Positions 24,850 through 34,087 of a stretch of 64,000 nucleotides of DNA are shown here, in pieces (positions within the stretch are counted from its first letter, which is position 1; every line of letters starts with the position of its first letter). Source of the DNA: Nitrincola alkalisediminis (lineage in GTDB: Bacteria; Pseudomonadota; Gammaproteobacteria; Pseudomonadales; Balneatricaceae); contig NZ_VYTY01000007.1 in NCBI RefSeq assembly GCF_009821115.1, positions 62,001 to 126,000 of the forward strand, written 5' to 3'. The notes below the pieces were generated by a model. The model saw only the letters and a list, made by a program, of their open reading frames with translations. It made no database searches and had not been told where the DNA came from. A program made the position numbers and the translations under genes.

Positions 24850-26268
24850 TTAAGATGTTTTCTTATTTAAACGTTTACTCAGTGCCGGTTGGGACACGCC
24901 AATGAGACGTGATGCAAGAGACTGATTGCCTTGTGCACGCTTCATCGCTTCTTCGACAAGAAGGTCGTTGATTTCCTGCAAGGATGGTAAGGGCTGATCT
25001 ATTGGAAAAAATACCCGTGCTGTGTTGTTTGCTGACGGGTCCTGAGGCGCACTAGGGCCATTATTGGTTAAAACTGAGCGGAAGGTTTCCATCGAGAGTA
25101 CTTTGCTTCGATGGCGACTGACAGCGTCGTAAATCAGCGCCTTTAATTCTCTGATATTCCCAGGCCATTGATAATTGGCCAATAAAATGGGCAGTTCCTT
25201 GGGAATAGTGGGTTTGGTTTTGCCCATTTCCTCTGCAGCTTGGGTGAGGAAATACTCGAAGAGTAAGGGCAGGTCATCGACACGGTGCCGCAGGGCTGGA
25301 ATTTCAACATGATGGATTTTTAAACGGTAATATAAATCTTTACGAAAATGACCGGATGCTTGTTTTTCAGTTAAATTCTGATGGGTTGCCGCGACGATTC
25401 TGGCACGCAGTCGCTTAGGCCGGTCACTGCCTAAAGGATAATATTCGCCTTCTTGCAACAGGCGTAAGAGTTTGACTTGAGCGGTTGGGCTTAAATCACC
25501 TATTTCATCCAAAAATAAGGTGCCTCCATTCGCTTGCTCAATCATACCCGAGCGCGCACTCTCTGCACCTGTGAAGGCCCCTCGACTATGACCAAACAGC
25601 GTGTCAGAAAAGACATTGTCGTCCAATCCGGCTACGTTGACGCTGACAAGTGGACCTGTATTTTTACTTAGGTCATGAATGGCTTGAGCTATTTGTTCTT
25701 TGCCTACGCCACTTTCGCCCGTGATGAGCACAGGTTGCAGACTTGAAGAAATTGATTCTAGGTATTGAAACACGGCACGCATGCGTTTGTCTTGCGTGAT
25801 AATGTTTGCGAACACATCGGGTTGCTCCAATGTGTTGGTTAATACATGACGCCGCAATGCTTGGTTCTCAACGTGCATTTCTTGCATGCGCACGGCCCGC
25901 TTGATGCCTTCAATGAGTTTTTGCTCTTCTGTGGTTTTGACAAAATAATCAAACGCACCAAGGCGCATGCAATCTAGGGCCGTTTCTATTTGATTCAGTC
26001 CACTGAGGACAATGACACTAATGTCCGGACGCTCAGTGACAATTGTCTGCAGAAGTTTGTCACCTGATATATGTGGCATGGTCATGTCTAGAAGCACGAT
26101 TCCGATAGGGTGTTCGGTAATCATGGCCATGGCATCACGGCTGTCTTGGCAGCGATATAGGTGGGTAAACCCAGCTTTACGCTCCAATGCAATGCTCATA
26201 CTGCGTAAAAAGGCTTCTTCATCATCAATTAGCAGAATACCAAATTGAGGGTAAAGATTTTTTTGCAT
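24850..26268 (-). CDS. Sigma54-dependent response regulator (DctD/NtrC type)
   Basis: A 472-residue activator. The receiver domain (about 1-125) has the acidic pair D15-D16 and the phospho-acceptor D61 in LLDMTMP. The AAA+ domain (about 150-385) has Walker A GESGVGKE, the sigma54-contact loop GAFTGA and the Walker B LFLDEIGDL. A Fis-type helix-turn-helix closes it (NQSLASRLIGVSQPALSKRL). The ATG at 26268 has AGGA eight bases upstream; the open frame to 26286 would need a TTG inside the kinase gene. The kinase stop and this start are ten bases apart. The best target is the sigma54 promoter of the neighbouring symporter. Confidence 0.92.
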   Translation of the reverse strand: MQKNLYPQFGILLIDDEEAFLRSMSIALERKAGFTHLYRCQDSRDAMAMITEHPIGIVLLDMTMPHISGDKLLQTIVTERPDISVIVLSGLNQIETALDCMRLGAFDYFVKTTEEQKLIEGIKRAVRMQEMHVENQALRRHVLTNTLEQPDVFANIITQDKRMRAVFQYLESISSSLQPVLITGESGVGKEQIAQAIHDLSKNTGPLVSVNVAGLDDNVFSDTLFGHSRGAFTGAESARSGMIEQANGGTLFLDEIGDLSPTAQVKLLRLLQEGEYYPLGSDRPKRLRARIVAATHQNLTEKQASGHFRKDLYYRLKIHHVEIPALRHRVDDLPLLFEYFLTQAAEEMGKTKPTIPKELPILLANYQWPGNIRELKALIYDAVSRHRSKVLSMETFRSVLTNNGPSAPQDPSANNTARVFFPIDQPLPSLQEINDLLVEEAMKRAQGNQSLASRLIGVSQPALSKRLNKKTS

Positions 26269-26278
26269 ATGGGTCTTC

Positions 26279-27946
26279 CTAAGCAACTGAAAAGGTCAAG
26301 ATAGCTTTCGTGCCCTGCGAGCTGGATTCGTATACCAGACTGCCTCCATGCTCTTGGACGATTTTACTGGATATGAAAAGACCAAGACCCGTGCCGCCCT
26401 CTTCACGTCGAGTGGTAAAAAACGGGTCGCATAAGCGGGCCATATGCGCAGGCGCGATGCCTTTACCTTGGTCCCAAACTTCTAAACACAGGTGATGCTC
26501 ATCTTTAAGAAATGTACGAACATTAATGGCTTGGTTGGAGGTTTCCAGCGCCTGACATGCGTTGACAATAAGATTAATAATCACTTGCTCAATTTTTTGA
26601 GCGCTGCCATAAAAATATGGCAGCGGTTGAGTATATTCAACCTTAAATTGGTTGCAGCTTTGGCGTATGGTATTGTCGACCAGTCGGATGGCGACTTCTA
26701 AAATTTCATTAAGGTCCACTGGCTCTTTTAGGTCATCAGGTGTTTCGCGGGCAAAGTCTTTTAGATCATTCACAATACGGCGAATTTTTTGTGCGCCTGT
26801 GAGCATATCCTGCAGCATGGATGGAATTTCATCACGCATTCGGCTGTATTCAAGTCCTGCAATGTAAAAGTCGCCATGCGCTTGAAAGTGGGCTTCTAGA
26901 ATCTCTTCAGCGTCAGAATAAAATTCTTGAATGACGGGTAGATTCAGTAACAGTAGACTGCTTGGATTATTGATTTCATGAGCAACGCCTGACACTAAAA
27001 TTCCTAGAGAAGCCATTTTGTCGGCTTGCATCAGTTGTTTTTGCTGTTGCTTGAGCTCGTCAGTACGGCGGCTCACTTCACGGGTTAGCATACGGTTCCA
27101 TACAACAATCCCGCCCAGTATCACCAGTAATATTCCCGAAATACTGCCCGTAATCAGTCCGACTTCTTTCCATGGAAAGCCATCTTGCTCAAGTGGACCC
27201 AGCCATTTGTCATAAATTTTTTGGTGGCGGCCCGTGTTCTTTAGAATGGCTAATCCTTCGCTAAATTGTGCGAGCAGGTCGGTATTGCCTTTCATCACTG
27301 CATAGCCATATTGATTAGCACCAAAAGGGCGGCCAACCGGTGTGATGTTTGAAAGCTCAAGCTCTTTGCCTAGATACAAGCCGGGTAGGTTGGCAACCAG
27401 CGCGTAATCGTATTGACCCGATGCAAGTAGGCGCAATGCAGCCGCATGGGTATCCACTAAAATTAATTTGGCATCAATACCACTGTTAATGAAAAAGTCG
27501 TGCATCACTCCAGCACGCTGGACAATAATCTCTTTACCGGCGAGTTCATTTAGGTTGTTTACTTTTGCAGTTCCTTTACGGGCAAAAATGGACTGATGAA
27601 CCAGAGCATGGGCGGGTGAAAAATCGTATTTGTCGGTGCGGCCAGTGGAGTAGGCCATGCCTTGTAAAACATCGAGTTTGCCTTGTTCAAGAAGGCTGCG
27701 CATGTCATCCCAGCTACCCAATTGGATATTGACGTCCATCCCCATGACTTCAGCAATTGCACGGGTTAGTTCGGTATTGTAGCCATCCGGTTCACCCTGC
27801 TCGTTAAGAAATTCATAAGGAGGATAGTTTAAGTCGCCCCCTACCAGAATGGGTCTATCGGCCTGAGCAATGCATGCAACGAATAGACTGACAAAGAGCA
27901 CAACAAAGCGAAAAAAATACGGTGTCATTTGGGTTCTGCTGGACAT
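26279..27946 (-). CDS. Sensor histidine kinase with periplasmic amino-acid-binding-type (SBP_bac_3) domain
   Basis: A 555-residue hybrid sensor. A signal/anchor segment (about 10-28) precedes a PAAT-type substrate-binding domain (about 30-250; VGGDLNYPPYEFLNEQGEPDGYNTELTRAIAEV, GMAYSTGRTDKYDFSPA). A membrane helix (about 265-290) and coiled linker follow. The kinase core has the H-box in VSGVAHEINNPSS and an ATPase domain (NLIVNACQAL, DQGKGI, GGTGLGLFIS). The binding domain suggests it senses an amino acid or similar solute directly in the periplasm. It is first in an operon with the NtrC-type regulator. Confidence 0.9.
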   Translation of the reverse strand: MSSRTQMTPYFFRFVVLFVSLFVACIAQADRPILVGGDLNYPPYEFLNEQGEPDGYNTELTRAIAEVMGMDVNIQLGSWDDMRSLLEQGKLDVLQGMAYSTGRTDKYDFSPAHALVHQSIFARKGTAKVNNLNELAGKEIIVQRAGVMHDFFINSGIDAKLILVDTHAAALRLLASGQYDYALVANLPGLYLGKELELSNITPVGRPFGANQYGYAVMKGNTDLLAQFSEGLAILKNTGRHQKIYDKWLGPLEQDGFPWKEVGLITGSISGILLVILGGIVVWNRMLTREVSRRTDELKQQQKQLMQADKMASLGILVSGVAHEINNPSSLLLLNLPVIQEFYSDAEEILEAHFQAHGDFYIAGLEYSRMRDEIPSMLQDMLTGAQKIRRIVNDLKDFARETPDDLKEPVDLNEILEVAIRLVDNTIRQSCNQFKVEYTQPLPYFYGSAQKIEQVIINLIVNACQALETSNQAINVRTFLKDEHHLCLEVWDQGKGIAPAHMARLCDPFFTTRREEGGTGLGLFISSKIVQEHGGSLVYESSSQGTKAILTFSVA

Positions 27947-28062
27947 GACGATAGGATCGCGGTTCTTAGAGGGGTCCCATCATATCATGTTAGTGCAATA
28001 AGTATTGAGTGCTGGTGCGAAGATACAGCACAGAATAAGAGGGTAGAAGTAAGTATCGAAAT

Positions 28063-28088
28063 CGGCACCCCTCAATCATGAGGTGCCG
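28063..28088 (-). terminator. Terminator of the V-type ATPase operon
   Basis: On the minus strand the stem CGGCACCTC pairs with GAG(G)GGTGCCG (one bulged base), with loop ATGATT and then ATTTCGATACTT. It overlaps the ntpA stop codon and lies at the end of the seven-gene operon. Confidence 0.6.
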
Positions 28089-29889
28089 AAAGCGCTTCGA
28101 TTTCTTGCCATAGGCGCTGATAGTCAGGGCTGTCTTGCCGTGTATAGTTTAGGTTTCTAAGCAAGCCTGTTAAGTGCACAAAGTGCCTGCGAACCGCTTC
28201 TTTTGTTTCTAGAGCAGGAAGGCCCTCTAAGCACCTAACCAGTAAACGAAACAAATCTCGCTGTCGTTGGATGGGCGTTGAAATGTCCACGGGATCAAAG
28301 GCATCTTGCTGTAAATAGACCTGATCAAGGCACTGGGATTTCTGCCATAGAATATAATCGGTTAAGGTTACGCCTTCTTCGCCCGTCACCTGCATCATTT
28401 GCTGAACCTCTTCCCCTTGCCTGAGCAAATTGAGCATGTCACGGACTTGGGGCACCCATTCAGGATCTAAGTGTGTATTAAACCAATTTTCCAGTTGAGA
28501 CAGATAACGTGACCAAGAGATCAATGGATCAACGGCCGGATAGGCGCGTTTGTACGCTCTATCAGCACTCAAGCCTAAGAAGGTTTTTACTGTTCTCAGT
28601 GTTGATTGCGTAACGGGCTCTTCAAAGTTACCGCCTGCAGGCGATACGGTTCCGATGAGGGTTAAGCTCCCGACGGAGCCATCATTGGTGCGCACAAGTC
28701 CTGCACGTTCATAAAGTGCTCTGACGGCGGAATCAAGATACGCGGGAAATGCTTCTTCGCCAGGAATCTCTTCTAATCGACCGGATGTTTCACGCATCGC
28801 CTGTGCCCAGCGGGAGGTTGAGTCGGCAATCAGCAACACGTTGTATCCCATTTGACGATAGTATTCACTGATGGTGATACCCGTATAAATAGAGGCTTCA
28901 CGCGCCGCAACTGGCATGGAAGAGGTGTTACAAATGATGACGGTGCGATCCATCAAGGTCCCGCCTTTCGGATCGGGGGTTTTGGGAAACTCGGTAATCG
29001 TTTCGACGACTTCACCCGCTCGTTCACCGCAGGCCACAATCACTACAATATCCACATCGGAATAGCGTGAAATTAAGCTTTGCAGTACCGTTTTACCCGC
29101 GCCAAATGGACCTGGAATACAGGCGGTTCCACCCTTGGCTACCGGAAAAAATGTATCGATCAGGCGAAGAGTCGTTAACATGGGTTGATCAGGATACAAG
29201 CGCTCACTTGACCCTGTGCGCAATAAATCACGATTAACGGGTACGCGTACTGGCCAGAACTGACGCATGGTGATCTCATGTTCTTCACCATGCATATCTT
29301 TAAGTCTGACAATCGGAGTCGTGACGGTAAAGCTACCTTCCTGAATCCAGGTCACTTCAAGTTCACCACGCAACTTGAAGGGTGTCATAATTTTATGTGT
29401 GAAGCGTCTTTCTTGAACTTTGCCCAGTGGATCTCCGGCCCGTACTCGAGCACCAATTTTAACGGTTGGTTGAAAGGCCCACAAATGTTGATTATCAATC
29501 CCTTCAACATCCAATCCTCTGGGTAAAAAGAAACCATGCTGTGCGGCAATCAGTTCGAGTGGGTTTTGCAAACCGTCGTAAATTTGACCCAATAAACCCG
29601 GTCCTAACGCCACAGAGAGTAAACGCTCGGTTTGCTCGACAGGGTCTCCTATCGACACACCTCGGGTATTCTCGAAGACTTGCACATCGGCCTCACCATG
29701 ACGAACACGCAATACTTCTGCTTGCAAGCGTTCTTGACGTTGGTCGGATGGACGACGTTCTGGGCAGATGTAGACCACTTCATTTTTGATGAGGGGGTAG
29801 TATTCGCCATGTTCATCCTTCATTAAACGAAGGGTTATGATATCGTCTCGTACCCCAGCAACTCGGGCTGTAACGGGTGTTCCATTCAT
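28072..29889 (-). CDS. ntpA: V/A-type ATPase catalytic subunit A
   Basis: A 605-residue catalytic subunit of an A/V-type rotary ATPase. The N-terminal barrel and the bulge domain unique to A subunits (about 110-200, PRGLDVEGID, VRAGDPLGKV) precede the P-loop GPFGAGKT (260-267) and the GER motif. With subunit B it forms the A3B3 head that couples ATP to rotation. It is the last gene of the operon, its ATG overlapping the DUF2764 stop by four bases. In most operons of this type A precedes B; here it lies six genes downstream of B. Confidence 0.95.
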   Translation of the reverse strand: MNGTPVTARVAGVRDDIITLRLMKDEHGEYYPLIKNEVVYICPERRPSDQRQERLQAEVLRVRHGEADVQVFENTRGVSIGDPVEQTERLLSVALGPGLLGQIYDGLQNPLELIAAQHGFFLPRGLDVEGIDNQHLWAFQPTVKIGARVRAGDPLGKVQERRFTHKIMTPFKLRGELEVTWIQEGSFTVTTPIVRLKDMHGEEHEITMRQFWPVRVPVNRDLLRTGSSERLYPDQPMLTTLRLIDTFFPVAKGGTACIPGPFGAGKTVLQSLISRYSDVDIVVIVACGERAGEVVETITEFPKTPDPKGGTLMDRTVIICNTSSMPVAAREASIYTGITISEYYRQMGYNVLLIADSTSRWAQAMRETSGRLEEIPGEEAFPAYLDSAVRALYERAGLVRTNDGSVGSLTLIGTVSPAGGNFEEPVTQSTLRTVKTFLGLSADRAYKRAYPAVDPLISWSRYLSQLENWFNTHLDPEWVPQVRDMLNLLRQGEEVQQMMQVTGEEGVTLTDYILWQKSQCLDQVYLQQDAFDPVDISTPIQRQRDLFRLLVRCLEGLPALETKEAVRRHFVHLTGLLRNLNYTRQDSPDYQRLWQEIEALSAPHD

Positions 29890-30584
29890 CGATTTATGTC
29901 CTCAAACAAGCTATTCAGTTGCTGTTGGATACCGCTGTTGTGCAGGAGTGTATCGCTCAGTAGTTGAAAATCGGCCAATGCCGCATCTGCATCACTTTTT
30001 AGGCGACGCTCTGCGATGCCCCAGCGCAACACAAAGCACACCACTGTCTCGACGGAAAAATGATGGCTTCGCTCCACTGCAAGCAGTTGCTGCCAAAAAT
30101 AACGATCCATCTCAAACTGTAACTCCCCCGTGTGCCCCTGATTAAACAACTCGCCCCAGCGCTCCAAGAGGGGGATCTGTGTTTCCAAGGCGAATAAAGG
30201 ATCTTTCCAGTGCTGCCGTATCCATTCTGTCCAGCGCCCGTATCCGTAAAAGTGTTCTGCCGATGTGTTAGGGCGTCGTCGATAGCGTAATGCGGCTAAG
30301 AGTGTTTGTATTTCTAACCGCTGTGTAATCACCTCCTGCAACACCCTGGAAGGAAGTTCGGCAATTTGCTTTTGCCAGAGCAGTACTCGTTCTCGATCCG
30401 GCTGCGTATTGGCCAAGTTCGGGTGATAGAGTGCCTCTGCAACAGCAAGGCCTTGATGATCATGCGAGTCCAACAACGAAAGTCGTCGGTTTAGTGCAAT
30501 CCGTGACAAAGGTAACTGACTGCATTTTTCCATCTGCTCAGGCAGCCAAGGCAGGCAAGTGACCAGTGTGTAGTAATCTGCCAC
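29886..30584 (-). CDS. DUF2764 subunit of bacterial V-type ATPase
   Basis: A 232-residue protein of the DUF2764 family, found between subunits E and A in V-type ATPase operons of chlamydiae, spirochetes and some other bacteria. The start YYTLVTCLPWLP is characteristic. The rest is helical, with many Trp and Arg (YGYGRWTEWIRQHW, LLERWGELF, MDRYFWQQLL). It probably takes the place of the missing subunit C as a stalk/rotor linker, but this is inference. TAATG and ATGA overlaps with both neighbours show tight translational coupling. Confidence 0.8.
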   Translation of the reverse strand: MADYYTLVTCLPWLPEQMEKCSQLPLSRIALNRRLSLLDSHDHQGLAVAEALYHPNLANTQPDRERVLLWQKQIAELPSRVLQEVITQRLEIQTLLAALRYRRRPNTSAEHFYGYGRWTEWIRQHWKDPLFALETQIPLLERWGELFNQGHTGELQFEMDRYFWQQLLAVERSHHFSVETVVCFVLRWGIAERRLKSDADAALADFQLLSDTLLHNSGIQQQLNSLFEDINR

Positions 30585-31267
30585 TAACGAATAACTCCCT
30601 CTAACAACGCACGAAAACGAGGCTGTAGGTGTTTGAGCAGCACTTCAGCAATCGAGGCATCGGTCAAATCTATCTCGACCTCTTTGCCAACCAAGCGTAT
30701 GCGTAATCCACGACCTGAGTGAGAGCTGACACTAACGCCTTCACGCAAAAGATCAGCGGACAAGGATTGAACAAACTGGCTTAAATGGCCTTGACGGTAT
30801 TCATGAGCATTTCGGCGCAATTCATCTAATCCAATAAACTCGTCAGGCAACAGAATTTCAATCGGATGCTGGTTCAATTGAGATTGGTCGCGAACCTTAC
30901 CCGCCAATTCAAGAATCAGTCGACGCATGAACTCGTCGTTGTCCATTTGCTGCTCGACTAAACGTTCAACTTGATCTGCAAAACTTAGAGCCATGGTTTC
31001 TTTTAAGGTAAGCAACAGATCTCGAGCGGCCATTTTCAGTGCATCTTCGCCCGCTTTGCGCGTTTGTTCGGCTTCTTTTTTGGCCTGTTGACGCAAAACA
31101 TCGGCTTCATGACGCGCCTCATCCAGAATTTGATTGGCTTTTTGCCGTGCGTCCTTTAATAGTTGATCGGCTTCTTCGCGTCCTCTTTGTACGCCCTGGT
31201 CACGCAGTTGCTCAATTAAGGCTTCTACGCCTGAAGAGGGATGATGTTTTTCTGTGTGATTCATCAT
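30584..31267 (-). CDS. ntpE: V-type ATPase subunit E (peripheral stalk)
   Basis: A 227-residue subunit E. The N-terminal two fifths are a charged coiled coil (QRGREEADQLLKDARQKANQILDEA, EADVLRQQAKKEAEQTRKAG), as in stator stalks. The C-terminal globular part (about 150-227) ends LLKHLQPRFRALLEGVIR, the family signature region that binds the head. No separate G/H stalk subunit is visible in the operon. Starts with ATGATG at 31267, six bases after the rotor subunit gene. Confidence 0.88.
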   Translation of the reverse strand: MMNHTEKHHPSSGVEALIEQLRDQGVQRGREEADQLLKDARQKANQILDEARHEADVLRQQAKKEAEQTRKAGEDALKMAARDLLLTLKETMALSFADQVERLVEQQMDNDEFMRRLILELAGKVRDQSQLNQHPIEILLPDEFIGLDELRRNAHEYRQGHLSQFVQSLSADLLREGVSVSSHSGRGLRIRLVGKEVEIDLTDASIAEVLLKHLQPRFRALLEGVIR

Positions 31268-31273
31268 CGGCTC

Positions 31274-31720
31274 CTACGCTGGTACACCAGCACTGATCAC
31301 CAAGGCAAAAATAAACGCAAACACGGCAAAGCCTTCTACAATGGCTGCAGGGGCCAGCGACATACCAAAAATCTCAGGGCGAATCTTGGAGACATTGATG
31401 GCCGATGCACAACTACGCCCCTGATAGATCGCGCTGAACATGAGTGCCAAGCCACATAGCAACCCTATGCCTGCTAAGCCAGGAGCATTCTCTGGGGTTA
31501 TCTCGCGGCTTAACGCAAACATCACTACGATCCCATAAATAGACTGCGAAGAGGGCATTGCTGAGATGCCAATATAGCGCCCGTGTCCTGTTTCTGTTTC
31601 GAGTAGTGCACCAGCAGCGGCTTGACCCGCTAACGAACAGCCGATCATACTTCCAATCGCGCCAAGTGCCATAGGGCCGTAAAGACCTGCCCAGCCTAAT
31701 GCCATAATCAGGTTGTCCAA
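31274..31720 (-). CDS. ntpK: V-type ATPase rotor proteolipid, subunit K (two-hairpin c subunit)
   Basis: A 148-residue membrane rotor subunit with four helices (two fused hairpins). The ion-binding carboxylate is E129 in APAAIVEGFAVF. S58-Q59 in MPSSQSIYGIV and Q100 in SAIYQGR occupy the positions of T64-Q65 and Q110 of Enterococcus hirae NtpK, whose E139 matches E129; those residues coordinate Na+ there. The first hairpin has Q where H+-type duplicated subunits may differ, so Na+ coupling is the favoured reading. The TTG at 31720 is taken as start because AGGAGG lies seven bases upstream; the next ATG (31705) has no such site. It overlaps the subunit I stop by 13 bases. Confidence 0.9.
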   Translation of the reverse strand: MDNLIMALGWAGLYGPMALGAIGSMIGCSLAGQAAAGALLETETGHGRYIGISAMPSSQSIYGIVVMFALSREITPENAPGLAGIGLLCGLALMFSAIYQGRSCASAINVSKIRPEIFGMSLAPAAIVEGFAVFAFIFALVISAGVPA

Positions 31721-33486
31721 GGTGTAACCTCCTGTTTTGAGAAAGGGCGGAAGGCATAGCCTTCATCCGCCAAACTCCAGTTGTAAAATTCAATTAAGTT
31801 GAGACGCAAACCGTGAATGACTCCACTGACCACGGTGAGCACGAAGTTCAGCATGTGCCCAGCCAGTAAAATCAGGAGTTGTAAGAAGACACCGATGCCC
31901 GGCAGTGCATTGGCCACATCGACTGAGAGTTGATTAAAGGTAATCGCTAATGAGGCGCTGGCGAGGCCTAAGGCAAACAGTCGTAAATAACTCAACACAT
32001 CACCAAATAGCTTAGTGATATTGGTGAGTGCTAAGGTGCCCCAAATGACCTGACGCAACTGCCATTTGTCTTGCTGATTTGACATTAACAAGACGGCCAA
32101 TAGGGCAATAACAAATACGAACCAGTGTATAAAATGGAAGACTTGTAGCCATCCGAGTAAGCAGGACAAAACCGCGAGTGCCCAGCCAACCGATGCCCAA
32201 GCTTCAAGTTGGCTGCGCCTGACCCAGGCCATCATTAGATTGGCGAGCACTAAATGCAAGGCACCAAAGGTAATTGAAAAGCGCATCATGGCGTCAAAGT
32301 CTTGTAAGTCGAGTATTTTAAGTGTCGCCAGCCAAGAGAAGGGCGCATTGGCACCAAAATAGCTGCCGACCAACACCCCCCAAACCAAGCTTGTTGCGGT
32401 CAGCGTGACGGCTAACGAACGCAAGCGTCTTGAGGTTTCACTGCTCGACATATCCTTCCAATAGTAGATGAGCACCAAACCCATTAAGGCAGCGTAACCT
32501 GCATCGGACATAATAATGGCGAAGAAGGCGGCAAACGAGAAAAAAACAACGCGTGAAGGGTCCCAGCTTCGATAGCTCGGCATTTGAAAAAAACTCACCA
32601 ACTCTTGGCCCCCGCGAAGTTTCTCCGGGTTGTCCAGTAGCGTGGGAGGCAATTCATCCGGTTTGGGCTGTTCAATCAGCAGAGCCAACTGGTGGCTTTT
32701 GGCAAAGCGTTCAATGTCAGCGACGCTGCTTTCAGCCACCCAGCCTTGAATTGCAAAAATGTCTTCATAGTCCAGCGTCTGATCCGAGACATCCGCTAAA
32801 AATGCACGGTCTTCTGTATCCGCGATACAGCGTTGCAATTGATAGATCCAACGTGTTAAGGCTTCGCGTTCGGCTTCAACGGCCTCTAATTCAATTTCAA
32901 GATCTTCCAGGTTTTGCTCTAATTGACTCAGAGGTATATTGCCCGTGAAGGTTCGTGTAACGGGCATGCGGTTCGCATCAGGTTCATCTTCGGATAAAAC
33001 CACTACATAGGCATGACGATTATCACGATGCACGCAGCACCAGGTTAAACCGGAGCGCTCAACCGCTGGAAGCTTATAATTGGGGACCAAGTAAAACCAG
33101 AGTTTTTGCCCAGCTAGATCCGCTAGCTCAGGTAAGATAAAGTCGCCCCAGGGGGTTAAGTCCGTAATACGTTTTTCTAGAAAGTCACGACGTGCCATCA
33201 AATCTAATCGTTGAGTGCGATTGTGATCAATCCGATCCAGCATTTCAGACAGATTAAACTGCTTCAAACGCACCACTTGTCGACGCTTTTCACGGCTGCT
33301 TAACAAATATTGCAGCGCTCTTTTTAGGCGCTCAGGATTCACGCTTTCGTCTGACGTTGAGCGTGGCTCCACCTCTTGAAGAGGGATGACATGCATGACC
33401 CCGAGCACTTGCAGGGCCTCTAAAAGTGTAGGCTTGTGTTCGGTTAAGCCAACCAAGGACACCTTGTTAAGTCGTAAAATGCTCAT
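31708..33486 (-). CDS. ntpI: V-type ATPase subunit I (a subunit)
   Basis: A 592-residue stator membrane subunit. The N-terminal half (to about 320) is soluble and largely coiled coil, beginning MSILRLNKVSLVGL. The C-terminal half has seven to eight helices with FGDVLSYLRLFALGLASASLA, holding the conserved arginine of the ion channel, and GHMLNFVLTVVSGVIHGLRLNLIEFYNW. It makes the ion half-channels against subunit K. Its ATG overlaps the subunit D stop (ATGA). Confidence 0.93.
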   Translation of the reverse strand: MSILRLNKVSLVGLTEHKPTLLEALQVLGVMHVIPLQEVEPRSTSDESVNPERLKRALQYLLSSREKRRQVVRLKQFNLSEMLDRIDHNRTQRLDLMARRDFLEKRITDLTPWGDFILPELADLAGQKLWFYLVPNYKLPAVERSGLTWCCVHRDNRHAYVVVLSEDEPDANRMPVTRTFTGNIPLSQLEQNLEDLEIELEAVEAEREALTRWIYQLQRCIADTEDRAFLADVSDQTLDYEDIFAIQGWVAESSVADIERFAKSHQLALLIEQPKPDELPPTLLDNPEKLRGGQELVSFFQMPSYRSWDPSRVVFFSFAAFFAIIMSDAGYAALMGLVLIYYWKDMSSSETSRRLRSLAVTLTATSLVWGVLVGSYFGANAPFSWLATLKILDLQDFDAMMRFSITFGALHLVLANLMMAWVRRSQLEAWASVGWALAVLSCLLGWLQVFHFIHWFVFVIALLAVLLMSNQQDKWQLRQVIWGTLALTNITKLFGDVLSYLRLFALGLASASLAITFNQLSVDVANALPGIGVFLQLLILLAGHMLNFVLTVVSGVIHGLRLNLIEFYNWSLADEGYAFRPFSKQEVTPWTT

Positions 33487-34085
33487 AGTGCGACACCCAA
33501 GCGCTTACGTTTAGCAATTTTGGCGCGAACCACCCCGGCGCGTTCAGCATCGGCTAGGGCAATCTGGATCTTACGTATATTTTGACGTGCCTGTGGGATC
33601 AATACCTTGTCAAATAAATTCAAACGTTGGGTGGTTTTTTGCAGACCCTTATTCAAGCATTCCAAGCGCTTATGGATCAACTGTTGCTGGACTTGCAGGG
33701 TGACCTGCGACTGGAGGAGGTTAGCCAAGTGATCCAGCCAATGGTCTGTGCCCAAGCATGAGTAGGGTTCAAGCACCACCTTGAGCGATCTTAATTCAGG
33801 CAAGTGGATGCCCACTAAATTAACCTGTTCTATTTCAATCGATTGAATGCTAACGAGCTGATCAACCCTGCCTTGAAAGTTGGGCAACATGGAAAGCTCT
33901 GCACGTACTTGCTGCTCTATTTGTAAAAGTGCATGCTGTTGCTGTTTCAGGGTTTGCTCAGCTGTTGCACGAGCCGCAAGCAGTTGTTTGCGTTTTAAGT
34001 CTAGCGCTGGCACAAACTTTTGATAGGCACGTACTTTGCGACCTTCTTTATTCAATGTGCTTTTATTGAGCGCTAATCGAGCCAT
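33483..34085 (-). CDS. ntpD: V-type ATPase subunit D (central shaft)
   Basis: A 200-residue helical shaft subunit. It starts ARLALNKSTLNKEGRKVRAYQKFVPALDLKRKQL, close to the usual D-subunit start (L.P.K..L..L...L), and ends NIRKIQIALADAERAGVVRAKIAKRK. It would turn inside the A3B3 head. No subunit F gene, its usual partner, is present, as in chlamydial-type operons. It lies two bases after subunit B. Confidence 0.9.
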   Translation of the reverse strand: MARLALNKSTLNKEGRKVRAYQKFVPALDLKRKQLLAARATAEQTLKQQQHALLQIEQQVRAELSMLPNFQGRVDQLVSIQSIEIEQVNLVGIHLPELRSLKVVLEPYSCLGTDHWLDHLANLLQSQVTLQVQQQLIHKRLECLNKGLQKTTQRLNLFDKVLIPQARQNIRKIQIALADAERAGVVRAKIAKRKRLGVAL

Positions 34086-34087
34086 GA

